A DNA stretch of 64,000 bases from Thermaerobacillus caldiproteolyticus (GTDB lineage Bacteria; Bacillota; Bacilli; Bacillales; Anoxybacillaceae). Both the position numbers and the translations under genes were made by a program. Of the stretch, positions 53,294-63,474 are shown piece after piece (the stretch's first letter is position 1; every line of letters starts with the position of its first letter). The stretch covers positions 62,001 to 126,000 of the forward strand of contig NZ_JACDUT010000008.1 of assembly GCF_013761245.1 (NCBI RefSeq), read 5' to 3'. The notes beneath the pieces are model-generated. The model was given only the letters and a program-made list of their open reading frames with translations, was not told the DNA's origin and did no database searches.

Positions 53294-53974
53294 TCATTTT
53301 TTTCGCAACATAAAGAGCCACATAAATGTGAGCGCTTGTTTTAGCTCGGTCGGCAAGGAGCGGATCGTATCCTCGTGCACTCCTCGCTTGTAAACTCCTT
53401 GTCCATCGATGATGTCCCATCCGTTTTCTTGTGCCAATTGTTCAAACTCCCATGGCATCATCGTATTGCAAATGACCGGTTTTCCGTACAGGCGCAGATA
53501 ACTGTTTTTGCGCGGCGCCGCCGTAGGACCGAGCAGGCCAACACATAGATAATGATCGCGCTTCAGCACTCGTCTCATTTCATTGAGCGCTTTCAATGGT
53601 TCTTCCGTCCATTCGAGCGAATTAATCGCCATGGCGCCGGAAAACGTTTCATCAGCAAACGGCAATTGGGTCAAATCACCTTGGATAAAGCGCAGCCGTT
53701 CATGCTCTCCGCGTGCTTTTGCTTTTTCAATCATTTCTCTTGATAAATCAACCCCAATAACGCGATAGCCTGCCTGATATAGCTTCCACGAACCATAGCC
53801 ATCGCCGCATCCAAAATCGGCGACTTCTCCTTCTTTTGGTATGTATGTAGCCAAAAACGGGACGATCGTTTTCCGACTTCCGTGCTCCCACATGTCTTCA
53901 CTGCTCTTGTGCCAAAAGCCCGCTTTTTTGTCCCACTGTTTTTCTGCTTCTTCATGCCAATCGAACGATTTCAT
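53294..53974 (-). CDS. Class I SAM-dependent methyltransferase
   Basis: A 226-residue methyltransferase of the UbiE/Methyltransf_11 type. Motif I is VADFGCGDGYGSWKLYQAG, motif II GVDLSREMIEKAKARGE, and motif III is NSLEWTEEPLKALNEMRRVL. The substrate is unknown. I use the ATG at 53974 (MKSFDWHEEAEKQWDKK) behind GAGGTGTTGAA; the open frame extends 63 codons farther but that part has no ribosome binding site and is hydrophobic chance sequence. Monocistronic. Confidence 0.88.
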   Translation of the reverse strand: MKSFDWHEEAEKQWDKKAGFWHKSSEDMWEHGSRKTIVPFLATYIPKEGEVADFGCGDGYGSWKLYQAGYRVIGVDLSREMIEKAKARGEHERLRFIQGDLTQLPFADETFSGAMAINSLEWTEEPLKALNEMRRVLKRDHYLCVGLLGPTAAPRKNSYLRLYGKPVICNTMMPWEFEQLAQENGWDIIDGQGVYKRGVHEDTIRSLPTELKQALTFMWLFMLRKK

Positions 53975-54301
53975 TTCAACACCTCTTTTGCATAAAAGTA
54001 ATGACATCGGAAAAGCTAATGCTGTAAAAAAGAGTATTTGCCGATGGATCAACGGGAAACATTTGTCGCTGTACCAAAAATAAAGGCAATATATCAAATT
54101 CAACACTTCAAGCGGTCGTGTGTTATCGTACCAAAAAGCGTTAATAAAAGGTGAAAACGGCACGATTGCCCGGGGAAATATGTTGGCCTAAAGAGACGGA
54201 GAACGATATATTCGTGCCAATACCGACGGCGACGCGACAAGCATTTTAAATCATCATCTTCCTACTTTTTTCTAAAATTTGATGAAGAAAGGACGTTAGG
54301 T

Positions 54302-54451
54302 ATGACAAAAAAATATAATAAAGGAAGCAAAAATCAAAATTCGCCAACACAAAATCAGTCGTTGTTCGCTACCGAAACGATAAGCGGTGATAACAGCAAA
54401 GGCAATAAGCGAAATAAATCACAAAACGACAAAACTGATTTATATGATTAA
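54302..54451 (+). CDS. Small hydrophilic protein, 49 aa, resembling gamma-type SASP
   Basis: ATG at 54302, eight bases after GAAAGGA, opens 49 codons: MTKKYNKGSKNQNSPTQNQS, then LFATETISGDNSKGNKRNKS. It is rich in Asn, Lys, Gln and Ser and has no hydrophobic segment. FATET recalls the FASET motif of gamma-type small acid-soluble spore proteins, which serve as amino-acid stores. The length is shorter than classical SspE. It converges with cobO. Confidence 0.6.
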   Translation: MTKKYNKGSKNQNSPTQNQSLFATETISGDNSKGNKRNKSQNDKTDLYD

Positions 54452-54487
54452 AAATGAACATTTTATTGCACGAACGAAGTAGTTTCA

Positions 54488-55027
54488 CTAAAATTCAATA
54501 CCTTTCATAGCGCAAATCCCCTCTTGATAGTCATGTTTCACAAGCTTCATTTCTGTGACAATATCGGCAAGAGCAATCAATTCTTTTTTTGCCGAACGGC
54601 CGGTAATGACGAGATGAAGCTGAGGAGGACGCGTTTGAATCAATTGAATGACATCATTGATCGAAACAATATCATCGACCGAAAAGCGGTCAATCGCCAG
54701 CACATTGTTCAATTCATCTAATACGATGAGATCATATTGCCCGGATAATACTTTCTCTTTTGCCAAGCTCCATGCGTTTTTCAATGCTTGGCGATGTTCT
54801 TCGGGCGTTTTCGTCCACGTAAATCCGGCGCCCATTTGATGCATTTCGATGCTTAATTTTTCACACACGATGTGCTCACCATACGTGCGTTGTGGTGATT
54901 TAATAAATTGAATAATGGCGACCTTTTTTCCTCTTCCCGCCGCTCGCAAAGCAAGTCCAAGGGCGGCGGTCGTTTTTCCTTTTCCGTCCCCTGTATATAC
55001 AATGACTCGTCCTTTATATTGACTCAA
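54488..55027 (-). CDS. cobO: Cob(I)alamin adenosyltransferase (CobO/BtuR type)
   Basis: A 179-residue adenosyltransferase that attaches the adenosyl group from ATP to cobalt. The P-loop VYTGDGKGKTTAALGLALRA near the N-terminus, YDLIVLDELNNVLAI (Walker B-like) and LVITGRSAKKELIALADIVT are typical of the CobA/CobO/BtuR class. I favour the TTG at 55027, eight bases after AGAAGG, over the GTG at 55036 that abuts it. Last gene of the cobalamin operon, overlapping cobA by 14 bases. Confidence 0.93.
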   Translation of the reverse strand: MSQYKGRVIVYTGDGKGKTTAALGLALRAAGRGKKVAIIQFIKSPQRTYGEHIVCEKLSIEMHQMGAGFTWTKTPEEHRQALKNAWSLAKEKVLSGQYDLIVLDELNNVLAIDRFSVDDIVSINDVIQLIQTRPPQLHLVITGRSAKKELIALADIVTEMKLVKHDYQEGICAMKGIEF

Positions 55028-55799
55028 CCGTCTCACCTTCTAAACAATACGCTTCCGGAAACCATTTGATTTTCTCCCGTAACTTGACAACTTCTCCGAC
55101 AAGGATAATCGAGGGATGAGAAAGACAGGCTTTTTTCACTTTTTCTTCAATATCTTGTAACGTCCCTACGACTGTTCGTTGCCGCTCTGTCGTCCCCCAT
55201 TCAATGACAGCCACTTTCGTATCGGAAGATTTGCCGTATTGGATGAGTTGTTGGCAAATATATGGCAAGTTCCCGACTCCCATATAAAACGCAATCGTAT
55301 CGCTTCCTTTCGCAAGCCCCTCCCAATGCAAGCGATCTTCCCCTTTTTCCCGCCGACCATGGCCTGTCACGATGGTTAACGAAGCAGCATAATCTCGATG
55401 GGTAACAGGAATGCCCGCATAGGCAGCGGCAGCAATTCCTGCGGTGACTCCTGGAACGATTTCAAATGGAATTGCGTGCTGCGCGAGCACTTCCGCTTCT
55501 TCGCCCGCTCGGCCGAATACACACGGATCTCCTCCTTTTAATCTTGTCACGATGTTTCCTTGCTTCGCTTTTTCGACTAACAACGCATGGATCGTTTCTT
55601 GAATCAACGCATGGTTCCCTGGCTCTTTTCCGCAATAAATCAACTCCGCTCCGTCCTTTGCATACTTCAATAAGTTTCGATTGATTAACCGATCATAAAC
55701 GATGACATCCGCTTTTTGAATGCATTCCATTCCATAGAGGGTAATAAGCTTTTCGTCACCTGGACCTGCCCCTACTAAATATACTTTTCCACTGTTCAT
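55014..55799 (-). CDS. cobA: Uroporphyrinogen-III C-methyltransferase (SUMT)
   Basis: A 261-residue SAM-dependent enzyme that methylates uroporphyrinogen III at C2 and C7 to precorrin-2, the branch point to sirohaem and B12. VYLVGAGPGDEKLITLYGME, VTRLKGGDPCVFGRAGEE and VPGVTAGIAAAAYAGIPVTH are the three signature blocks. It is a single-domain form without the CysG dehydrogenase/ferrochelatase part. Its ATG overlaps the cobT stop by four bases. Confidence 0.95.
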   Translation of the reverse strand: MNSGKVYLVGAGPGDEKLITLYGMECIQKADVIVYDRLINRNLLKYAKDGAELIYCGKEPGNHALIQETIHALLVEKAKQGNIVTRLKGGDPCVFGRAGEEAEVLAQHAIPFEIVPGVTAGIAAAAYAGIPVTHRDYAASLTIVTGHGRREKGEDRLHWEGLAKGSDTIAFYMGVGNLPYICQQLIQYGKSSDTKVAVIEWGTTERQRTVVGTLQDIEEKVKKACLSHPSIILVGEVVKLREKIKWFPEAYCLEGETVESI

Positions 55800-56848
55800 C
55801 CATGCTTTCCTCCTGCTTCCACTGAATTTGACGCATGTGCCGAAGTAAACGTCGCCATTTCCCGCACCATATTCGTTGCAAATTGTAAAAGTGGAAACGC
55901 AACTGCAGCTCCGCTTCCTTCTCCAAGCCGCAAGCCTAAATCAATAAGCGGCTTTTTTCCTAACAGTTCAATCGCGACTTTATGACCGATTTCTTTTGAA
56001 CGATGGCCAAGAATCATATAATCAACGACACATGGATGAATGAGTTTCGCCAGCAGCGCAGCAACGGTACAAATGAATCCGTCGATAAGGATCGGGATGC
56101 GCTTTTCAGCTGCCGCTAGCATCGCTCCTGTCATCGCCGCAATTTCCAATCCACCGATTTTCTCTAAAATCTCTATCGGATCGGAAGGATTCGGGGCATG
56201 AAGCATCAATGCACGCCGAATCACCTGTCGTTTATGAACGATTTTTTCTTCTGCAATACCCGTGCCTCCTCCGACAAGCTGTTCTACTTCTTTTTTGCTT
56301 AATACCGCAAGAATGGCACTGCTTGTCGTTGTATTGCCAATGCCTATTTCACCAACAATAAGACAGCGAATTCCCTGTTTGATCATCTCGTTTGCTTGTT
56401 CGTATCCAACCAAAATTGATTTCTCTGCTTCTTCTTTACTCATCGCTTCTTTTTCACAGAAATTGTTCGTTCCATATCTTATTTTCTGATGGATGACTTC
56501 TTCGCTTTGGATATCGGTTGCTACCCCAACATCTACAACCGCAAACGTTGCGCCGATTTGCCTGCTGAATACGTTAATGGCTGCACCGCCGTTTACAAAA
56601 TTCATGACCATTTGCGCTGTCACTTCTTGTGGAAACGCAGATACCCCTTCTTTCACAACACCATGATCGGCTGCAAACACAAGCACACCTGGTGGAGTCA
56701 CTGTCGGAAACGAAGAGGACGTCATTTCCGCTAGTTCAATCGCTAACTGTTCTAAGCGACCAAGGCTGCCGACTGGCTTCGTTAGCTGGTCGACATAGGC
56801 ACTTACTTCTTTCCCGATTTCTTTATGTAACGCTGGAATAGTAAACAT
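55796..56848 (-). CDS. cobT: Nicotinate-nucleotide-dimethylbenzimidazole phosphoribosyltransferase
   Basis: A 350-residue CobT that makes alpha-ribazole phosphate, the activated lower ligand. The C-terminal GLRLGEGSGAAVAFPLLQFA contains the catalytic Glu; VFAADHGVVKEGVSAFPQEV and VNGGAAINVFSRQI bind the substrates. Its ATG overlaps the cobQ stop by one base. It shows that the strain activates a base itself, although no bluB or cobS/cobU gene is seen in this window. Confidence 0.95.
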   Translation of the reverse strand: MFTIPALHKEIGKEVSAYVDQLTKPVGSLGRLEQLAIELAEMTSSSFPTVTPPGVLVFAADHGVVKEGVSAFPQEVTAQMVMNFVNGGAAINVFSRQIGATFAVVDVGVATDIQSEEVIHQKIRYGTNNFCEKEAMSKEEAEKSILVGYEQANEMIKQGIRCLIVGEIGIGNTTTSSAILAVLSKKEVEQLVGGGTGIAEEKIVHKRQVIRRALMLHAPNPSDPIEILEKIGGLEIAAMTGAMLAAAEKRIPILIDGFICTVAALLAKLIHPCVVDYMILGHRSKEIGHKVAIELLGKKPLIDLGLRLGEGSGAAVAFPLLQFATNMVREMATFTSAHASNSVEAGGKHG

Positions 56849-58359
56849 TACCTTCCCTCCTTTTGAAACTCGGCCATTTTCCGCTCAATCTCCTCGACTC
56901 GGACATGGCGCTTTACATGGTCAGCAAGTCGATCGAAAGCTTGCTCACGCAACGTGCGAAATGACTTACGTCCGTAAATGGGCATAATCCCTTTTCGTCG
57001 GCGAATCTCGTTTAATAACGCTTCGCGAAAGGCATCGTTATGAAACACATCGTGAAAATACGTGCCGATGATGCACTCGTCTTCGCTTTGGCTTCCTTCA
57101 CTCCTCCCATTGACATCAATAAGTGGGACGTAGCCATCAAGCGCGTGCGAACGTCCCATATGAATTTCGTATCCTTTCACATGAAATCGTTCACCTGCAA
57201 ACATCAATACACCTTCAGAGAGAACTGTCGTTTTTTCCCGCTTCAACGTCGTTTCAATTGGCAGCAACCGCAATCCATCCGTCTGTTGCAGCGGGGTTTC
57301 CACGCCAAACGGGTCGCTGATGCGGTGGCCTAACATTTGATATCCGCCGCAAATGCCAACGATGGTCACGTTACTAGTTTCATACAAATGGAAGATTTTC
57401 TTCGCTAGCCCGCTTTCTTTGACATAAAGCAAATCTTCAATCGTATTTTTACTTCCCGGCAAAATGAGAAGGTCGGGTTGTCCGAGCTGATCGGCGGTGG
57501 TCACAAAACGAATATGACAATCCGGCTCGATAAAAAACGGATCAACATCCGTGAAATTCGATATTTTCGGATAACGAATCACTGCAATATCGATTTCTTT
57601 GTCGGGATTGACGGTAGTCGAGACTTGATCCAAGCTGACCGAATCTTCGGCATCGATATGTAAGTTTGGCAAATACGGAACGACACCTAACACCGGAACT
57701 CCGGTATATTGTTCAAACCAGTCTAATCCCGGTTGTAACAGAGAAAGATCACCGCGAAATTTATTAATAATCACACCAATCACCCGCTTGCGATCTTCCG
57801 GCTCCAATAATTGAAGCGTGCCGACAAGGCTGGCAAACACGCCGCCGCGTTCGATATCGCCGATTAAAATGACTGGGGCATTCGCCATCCGGGCTACACG
57901 CATGTTGACAAGTTCGCGGTCGTTTAAATTAATTTCCGCAGGGCTTCCTGCCCCTTCAATAACAAGACGTTCGTACTCATTCATTAAGACGTCCAGTGAT
58001 TGTCGGATCATTTGCAAGCCCGTTGCAAAAAATTCATTACGGTAAGCAAAAGCTTTCATATTTCCGTACGGCCTTCCGTGTACAATAATTTGCGCTTCAT
58101 TATCACGGCTTGGCTTAATTAAAATCGGATTCATATCCGTTGTCGCGACAACGCCTGCCGCTTCCGCTTGAATTCCTTGGGCACGGCCAATTTCTTTCCC
58201 ATCAACCGTCACATAGGAATTGAGCGACATGTTTTGCGATTTAAAGGGGGCCGTTTTCCATCCGCTTTGCGCAAAAATGCGGCAAAAGGCAGTTGCGATG
58301 ATGCTTTTTCCCGCATCGGAATGCGTCCCTTGAAACATGATGGGCAACGCTTTAACCAT
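56848..58359 (-). CDS. cobQ: Cobyric acid synthase (CbiP/CobQ)
   Basis: A 503-residue glutamine amidotransferase that amidates the b, d, e and g side chains of adenosylcobyrinate a,c-diamide. The synthetase part begins IMFQGTHSDAGKSIIATAFC and contains LVIEGAGSPAEINLNDRELV; the class I amidotransferase part has the nucleophile Cys in IVGICGGYQMLG and a His near GTYFHDVFH. Its start overlaps the cbiA stop by eight bases. Confidence 0.95.
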   Translation of the reverse strand: MVKALPIMFQGTHSDAGKSIIATAFCRIFAQSGWKTAPFKSQNMSLNSYVTVDGKEIGRAQGIQAEAAGVVATTDMNPILIKPSRDNEAQIIVHGRPYGNMKAFAYRNEFFATGLQMIRQSLDVLMNEYERLVIEGAGSPAEINLNDRELVNMRVARMANAPVILIGDIERGGVFASLVGTLQLLEPEDRKRVIGVIINKFRGDLSLLQPGLDWFEQYTGVPVLGVVPYLPNLHIDAEDSVSLDQVSTTVNPDKEIDIAVIRYPKISNFTDVDPFFIEPDCHIRFVTTADQLGQPDLLILPGSKNTIEDLLYVKESGLAKKIFHLYETSNVTIVGICGGYQMLGHRISDPFGVETPLQQTDGLRLLPIETTLKREKTTVLSEGVLMFAGERFHVKGYEIHMGRSHALDGYVPLIDVNGRSEGSQSEDECIIGTYFHDVFHNDAFREALLNEIRRRKGIMPIYGRKSFRTLREQAFDRLADHVKRHVRVEEIERKMAEFQKEGR

Positions 58360-59716
58360 TTTCCTTCACCTTCTTACACCGTTCAAGCCAGCATTCCACC
58401 ATCTCTGGACAGGAAGCAAAATGAAAATGAACATAGCCTGCCACAACATTTTCGTTCATATATCCGTCTTTTCTTGTGCCGCGTAGGCCCGTTGTTTCGT
58501 AGGCAAAATCGATTGCTTTCCTCGCTTCAAACGTTGAATAATGAAATTCATGTCCCCTTGCTTGCAGACCTTCCGAAAGTAAAAAGTTTCCCTGTTCTCC
58601 TTTCACTTCACGATAGCCAAGCGCCACTAACTTATGGTGCATTTTTACGTTCCCTGGAATGACACCAACCATGTCATAATACTCTCCATCCGTCGTTTCA
58701 ATGCCTTCCGTTAAAAACATAAATCCTCCGCACTCCGCTAACGTCGGAAGCCCACGCTCAATAGCGGCTTTAATCGACTGCTTCACTTCTTGTTGTTGAG
58801 ATAATTCTTTGGCAAACTCTTCCGGAAATCCGCCGCCAATATATAAACCGTGTACCCGCTCCGGAAGCGGCTCACCATGAAGCGGAGAAAAAAAGACAAG
58901 CTCTGCCCCGTACGCTTCAAGAAGCTCTAAATTTTCCGGATAGTAAAAATGAAACGCAGAATCTTTGGCAACGGCGAGGCGCACATCATACATTTTGTTC
59001 GTCGGCAAAAAAGAACGCTGGACTTGCAGTTTCGGAGCTTCGGCTAATTCAAGCAATGCTTCTACATCTACCGTCTTTGTGACAAGCTCTCCTAGTTGAG
59101 CAAAAAACTCATCAAGCTCCCCCCGCTCAACCGATGGAATTAATCCTAAGTGCCGTTCAGGGATGCGCAATGAATCCTCCTTTTTCAGAAAACCGATGAC
59201 CGGAATGCCGCATTCTTGTTCAATGGCTGTTTTCAGCAAGCGAAAATGTCCTTCGCTGCCAACGCGGTTGGCGATGACTCCGGCAATGCGAACACGCTCA
59301 TCAAACCACTGAAAACCTCGGACAATCGCCGCTGCGCTCCGGGCCATCCCGGCACAATCCACGACTAATAAAACAGGGCTTTGCGTAAGAACACTAATTT
59401 CCGCGGTCGTTCCTTCATTCGTCGTTGGCCGTTTTCCATCAAACAGCCCCATGACCCCTTCAATAACGGCAATGTCGGCTCCTTCACATCCTCTGGCACA
59501 AATGTCTTTGACCGCTTCGTGTCCGACCATCCAGCTATCGAGATTGCGCGATGGCCGTCCTGTTACCGCTGTATGGTAAGTCGGGTCGATATAGTCCGGA
59601 CCGCATTTAAATCCTTGCACGATATAACCTTTTTGCTTTAATGCCGCCATAATGCCGATCGTCACAGTCGTTTTTCCGACGCCACTCCCCGTACCAGCGA
59701 TGACGATTCTTCGCAT
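58352..59716 (-). CDS. cbiA: Cobyrinate a,c-diamide synthase
   Basis: A 454-residue ATP- and glutamine-dependent amidase for the a and c carboxylates. The P-loop is VIAGTGSGVGKTTVTIGIMA; FKCGPDYIDPTYHTAVTGRP and VIEGVMGLFDGK are characteristic, and the amidotransferase Cys is in LAECGGFMFL. It follows cbiG by 12 bases and overlaps cobQ by eight. Confidence 0.95.
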   Translation of the reverse strand: MRRIVIAGTGSGVGKTTVTIGIMAALKQKGYIVQGFKCGPDYIDPTYHTAVTGRPSRNLDSWMVGHEAVKDICARGCEGADIAVIEGVMGLFDGKRPTTNEGTTAEISVLTQSPVLLVVDCAGMARSAAAIVRGFQWFDERVRIAGVIANRVGSEGHFRLLKTAIEQECGIPVIGFLKKEDSLRIPERHLGLIPSVERGELDEFFAQLGELVTKTVDVEALLELAEAPKLQVQRSFLPTNKMYDVRLAVAKDSAFHFYYPENLELLEAYGAELVFFSPLHGEPLPERVHGLYIGGGFPEEFAKELSQQQEVKQSIKAAIERGLPTLAECGGFMFLTEGIETTDGEYYDMVGVIPGNVKMHHKLVALGYREVKGEQGNFLLSEGLQARGHEFHYSTFEARKAIDFAYETTGLRGTRKDGYMNENVVAGYVHFHFASCPEMVECWLERCKKVKENG

Positions 59717-59728
59717 ATTGCCTCCCCC

Positions 59729-60802
59729 TTAATGTCTCAGCAGTGCAACGGAAATCGTTACATTGCCTGATTTTTTCTTAACAAGTTCCAGATTCTCAGC
59801 ACCGCTATATAACTTTGCCGCAGGTTCGCTCACTCCGTAAGCCCCCGTATAGCGAAAAACCGTTTCTGAAGGTTGTTCCATGTGCACATGATTGAGCTCT
59901 TCTGGTGAATAATACACAAATTCCCATCCATACTTTCGCACAACTTCGAGTAGCCCCGGCTCGTCCTTTTTTAACGCAATCGTGCATACCGCTTTGACAC
60001 TTTTGCCTGAAAAGCGAAGTTCCGCTAACGTTTCGTCAATGACTGCTTCGATTTCTTCAGCCGATGTACCGCGATTGCAGCCAATGCCCAGCACAATCAC
60101 TTTCGGACGGTACAGCACACCATTTTGTAAAATCGCTTCTTCTTCTTTCGATAATAAACGGTGGGTAACAACGAGGGCAGCGTCTGGCTTTTCTGCTAAT
60201 GCTTCTGGAATAGAAGAATAGACGCAAATATGGCTCGGCAATGGTGTATCATAGTTCCACCATTCTCGCTCTCCCGATTCTTGGACAACGGCAACGTTTT
60301 GTTCATTCACCACCGCAGCGCTCACAGGAGTCAGCTTTTCATCCGATTCCCATACCCAGCCGAATTGTCGGCCAAATAAATCAACGGCAATCGTTTTTTG
60401 TACATCGGAAGCGGTTGTAATGACAGGACGAGCTTGTAATAGAGCGGCTACTTGTCGCGTTAGTTCGTTGGCGCCGCCGAGATGCCCGGAAAGAACGCTA
60501 ATGACATGCTCGCCTTTATCGTCAACAACAACAACGGCCGGATCTGTCTTTTTATCCTTCAATAGCGGGGCAATCATGCGAACGACCGCGCCAAGTGAAA
60601 TAATGAGAACGAGTCCGCGATAGGTCTGAAACAGAGACGGCAACAGCAAGCGAACATTCCCTTCAAATACATGAATGCCTTTTTCCGCTTCGTCTCCTCT
60701 TGCAAATTTATTTGTGTAATACACGTGAGCGTTCGGCAACTGTTCTCCCACTTTACGTGCAATGTCCACTCCGTGTTTTGTAATAGCAACAACGGCATAC
60801 AC
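59729..60802 (-). CDS. cbiG: Cobalt-precorrin-5A hydrolase CbiG
   Basis: A 357-residue enzyme that opens the delta-lactone of cobalt-precorrin-5A and releases acetaldehyde, a step specific for the anaerobic pathway. N-terminal GLVLIISLGAVVRMIAPLLK, central GHLGGANELTRQVAALL and the C-terminal domain from VIVLGIGCNRGTSAEEIEAV are present. I start at the GTG 60802 (VYAVVAITKHG) behind GGGGGGAG, one base after cbiF, instead of 29 codons upstream inside cbiF. Confidence 0.94.
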   Translation of the reverse strand: MYAVVAITKHGVDIARKVGEQLPNAHVYYTNKFARGDEAEKGIHVFEGNVRLLLPSLFQTYRGLVLIISLGAVVRMIAPLLKDKKTDPAVVVVDDKGEHVISVLSGHLGGANELTRQVAALLQARPVITTASDVQKTIAVDLFGRQFGWVWESDEKLTPVSAAVVNEQNVAVVQESGEREWWNYDTPLPSHICVYSSIPEALAEKPDAALVVTHRLLSKEEEAILQNGVLYRPKVIVLGIGCNRGTSAEEIEAVIDETLAELRFSGKSVKAVCTIALKKDEPGLLEVVRKYGWEFVYYSPEELNHVHMEQPSETVFRYTGAYGVSEPAAKLYSGAENLELVKKKSGNVTISVALLRH

Positions 60803-60803
60803 C

Positions 60804-61574
60804 TTATTTCTCCCCCCGCCGATATCCGTGTGTGAACGTTTTATCGTACAGCTTCGAGCGATAATTGCGCTCGGCAATGGATGAATCAAGCGCCCATCCA
60901 GCTAAAATCAAGGCGTGTTTCCGAATTCCGTTTGTTCTCATATCTTCATCTAGCGTCCCGACCGTGGAACGAACAATTTTTTGATCGGGCCATGTCGCTT
61001 TGTAAACGACAACAACAGGAGTGTCATCGCTCCAACCAGCCGCCTGCAAAGCGCTTTTCACTTTTTTCGTTAAGGTCGCACTTAAAAAAAGCGCTAATGT
61101 ACAATGGTGTTTTGCTAACTCTTCTAACTTTTCCCGCTCAGGAACCGGCGTTCGTCCTTCTGCTCGTGTTAAAATGACCGTTTGCGTCAAATCAGGAACG
61201 GTCAATTCCGCCTGTGCAACAGCAGCAGCGGCAAATACAGAGCTCACTCCGGGAACAATTTCGACGTTGATTCCTTGCTTTTTTAATAGAGATATTTGCT
61301 CCAGCGTCGCTCCATAAATAGACGGATCGCCCGTATGAAGACGCACGACCGTTTTTCCTTCTCTCACTCTTTCTACTATTTCAGTCACGATTTCTTCTAA
61401 ATGCATGCCGGCGGTCGGAACGATTTCCGCTTCCGGTTTCGCACGGTGCACTAACTGGTCATTCACGAGAGAATCGGTGTAAAAAATCGCATCCGCCTCC
61501 TCTAGCAGTTTCAATCCTTTGACCGTGATTAAATCCGGGTCGCCCGGGCCCGCTCCGATGATATATACTTTCAT
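60804..61574 (-). CDS. cbiF: Cobalt-precorrin-4 C11-methyltransferase
   Basis: A 256-residue SAM-dependent corrin methyltransferase. [20 protein letters not shown] is the family start; VVRLHTGDPSIYGATLEQIS is characteristic of CbiF/CobM, and VPGVSSVFAAAAVAQAEL follows. It adds the methyl at C11. The ATG overlaps cbiL's stop by four bases. Confidence 0.95.
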   Translation of the reverse strand: MKVYIIGAGPGDPDLITVKGLKLLEEADAIFYTDSLVNDQLVHRAKPEAEIVPTAGMHLEEIVTEIVERVREGKTVVRLHTGDPSIYGATLEQISLLKKQGINVEIVPGVSSVFAAAAVAQAELTVPDLTQTVILTRAEGRTPVPEREKLEELAKHHCTLALFLSATLTKKVKSALQAAGWSDDTPVVVVYKATWPDQKIVRSTVGTLDEDMRTNGIRKHALILAGWALDSSIAERNYRSKLYDKTFTHGYRRGEK

Positions 61575-62272
61575 TTTCTCACCACCATTAGTGTTAGATA
61601 TTCCAGTTCAGCCCCTTCGAGTTGCTCGACATTCCAAATGATTTCTTCATTTGAGGTGACTTTCGTAACGACAGCGGCGTTCTGTAATAAATTGAGTTCG
61701 CGTAAAAGGCGAATCATTGTATCGATCACTTTAGCAACTTTAATAAAGACCACACAATCATGATCTTCAATCGCTTTTTTCATTGTTTCATAATCATCGC
61801 ACGCCGGAATAATCGCCACATGCTCATCGCCATCGGCAAGCGGAAGCTGCAATCTAGCCGCAGCGGCATTAACGGATGAAACACCTGGAACCACTTCGAT
61901 GCGAGCGTCGGGATAGCGCTCTTGCATCATCCGCATTAAATGAATGAACGTGCTATATAAAAGCGGATCACCCTCTGTGACAAAGGCGACATCTTTCCCA
62001 ATGCGCAATTGTTCCCATATAGCGTCCACCGTTTCACTCCATTTTTCCGCAAGCACATTCACATCTTTTGTCATCGGAAACACAAGTCCGAGCATCTCTT
62101 TTTCCGCTGGTGAAAAATATGCTTCAACAATTTGTTGGGCGTAGCTTTTGCTGCCGCGTTGCTTCTTTGGATAAGCAATCACTGCCGCTTCTTTTAATCT
62201 TCGAAACGCTTTAACCGTCATCAGCTCTGGGTCGCCCGGGCCGACGCCGACACCGTATAATGTTCCTATCAT
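61571..62272 (-). CDS. cbiL: Cobalt-factor-II C20-methyltransferase (CbiL/CobI)
   Basis: A 233-residue corrin methyltransferase acting at C20. [20 protein letters not shown] opens it, with [20 protein letters not shown] (typical of CbiL/CobI) and [20 protein letters not shown]. It overlaps cbiET upstream and cbiF downstream by four bases each. In this anaerobic-type operon the substrate is the cobalt form. Confidence 0.94.
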   Translation of the reverse strand: MIGTLYGVGVGPGDPELMTVKAFRRLKEAAVIAYPKKQRGSKSYAQQIVEAYFSPAEKEMLGLVFPMTKDVNVLAEKWSETVDAIWEQLRIGKDVAFVTEGDPLLYSTFIHLMRMMQERYPDARIEVVPGVSSVNAAAARLQLPLADGDEHVAIIPACDDYETMKKAIEDHDCVVFIKVAKVIDTMIRLLRELNLLQNAAVVTKVTSNEEIIWNVEQLEGAELEYLTLMVVRK

Positions 62273-63474
62273 TCGTCTCCCTCTCTCTTTGCAGTGATGA
62301 TGTAAATCGGATTCAGTGATGCAAATCTTGTTAGCTGCAAAATCGGCTTGCTTCTTGAAATTTGCGCGAGAGTAATGTCTACGTAAAATCCTCGTTGTTT
62401 GAGCCCCTCTACCGCCTGCGATAATGTTTCGATCGTAACAGCATTGATCACAATACGGCCATTTCTCTTTAAGCGCTGGCAGCAGACATCAAGCAACGCT
62501 CCCATTTCCCCTGATGTCCCTCCGATAAAAATCGCATCAGGTTCAAGGAATTCGTGTAAATGATCAGGGGCTTTTCCATGCACAAGCGTGATATCGACGC
62601 GAAATTTTTTTAGATTTTCCTTGCAAATCTCAATATCATGGGCATTTTTTTCAATGGCAAATACCGCTCCTTCGCGCGCAATTTTGGCCGCTTCAATTGC
62701 CACCGATCCAGTGCATGTTCCGATATCCCAAACAACACTGTCTTCACGGAGACGAAGCGCGCTTATGCTGAGCACACGAATTTCTTTTTTCGTAATTAAC
62801 CCTTGTTCTGGTTTCCGCTGTAAAAACTCCTCATCATCAATGCCTAATATCCAAAAAGGTCCGTTTTTCGTTTTTTTCAAAACGACAACATTTAATGGTG
62901 AGAATTCTGCTTGAATCATGTCTTCTAATTCAAAGTAGCGGCAGCGTTCATCCGCTCCCCCTAAGTTTTCGCCGACAAAGGCCCGGTATTCGGTCATCCC
63001 ATACGAAAGCAAATACTTCGCAATCTCATTCGGTGAATTCGTGTAATCGGTCAATATCGCGACCGTTTCGCGTCCATCAATCCGTTGTGCCAGTCCCTTT
63101 ATACTTCGACCGTGGAGGCTGACAAAATACGCATCTTGCCATTTCTCTCCCATTTTCGCAAACGCCCATTGAACCGAACTGACCGATGGATACACTTCTA
63201 TCGGAATTTTGCTAGATAAATAGCTGCCAATCCCGTAAAACATCGGATCGCCAGAAGCTAAAATGACGGTGCGCTTTGTTTCATGGCGCAACCGGTCGAC
63301 AAGCGACGAAAGGCCGCCTTGAATAATGACTTTTTCACCTTGATAGTCAGGGAAAAACTCTAAATGACGCTCCCCGCCAATCAATACTTCACTCTCATCA
63401 ATCCAACGTTCATAAAGGGAAGGTAAATTTGCTTTCCCATCCGCACCAATTCCAATGAGTTTAATCGACTGCAT
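62269..63474 (-). CDS. cbiET: Fused cobalt-precorrin-7 C5-methyltransferase / cobalt-precorrin-6B C15-methyltransferase (decarboxylating)
   Basis: A 401-residue two-domain protein. Residues about 1-205 are a CbiE-type methyltransferase ([40 protein letters not shown]); about 215-395 are CbiT with the SAM loop [20 protein letters not shown] and [16 protein letters not shown]. The fusion adds methyls at C5 and C15 and decarboxylates the acetate at C12, like CobL of the aerobic pathway. It overlaps cbiD by 14 bases. Confidence 0.95.
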   Translation of the reverse strand: MQSIKLIGIGADGKANLPSLYERWIDESEVLIGGERHLEFFPDYQGEKVIIQGGLSSLVDRLRHETKRTVILASGDPMFYGIGSYLSSKIPIEVYPSVSSVQWAFAKMGEKWQDAYFVSLHGRSIKGLAQRIDGRETVAILTDYTNSPNEIAKYLLSYGMTEYRAFVGENLGGADERCRYFELEDMIQAEFSPLNVVVLKKTKNGPFWILGIDDEEFLQRKPEQGLITKKEIRVLSISALRLREDSVVWDIGTCTGSVAIEAAKIAREGAVFAIEKNAHDIEICKENLKKFRVDITLVHGKAPDHLHEFLEPDAIFIGGTSGEMGALLDVCCQRLKRNGRIVINAVTIETLSQAVEGLKQRGFYVDITLAQISRSKPILQLTRFASLNPIYIITAKREGDE

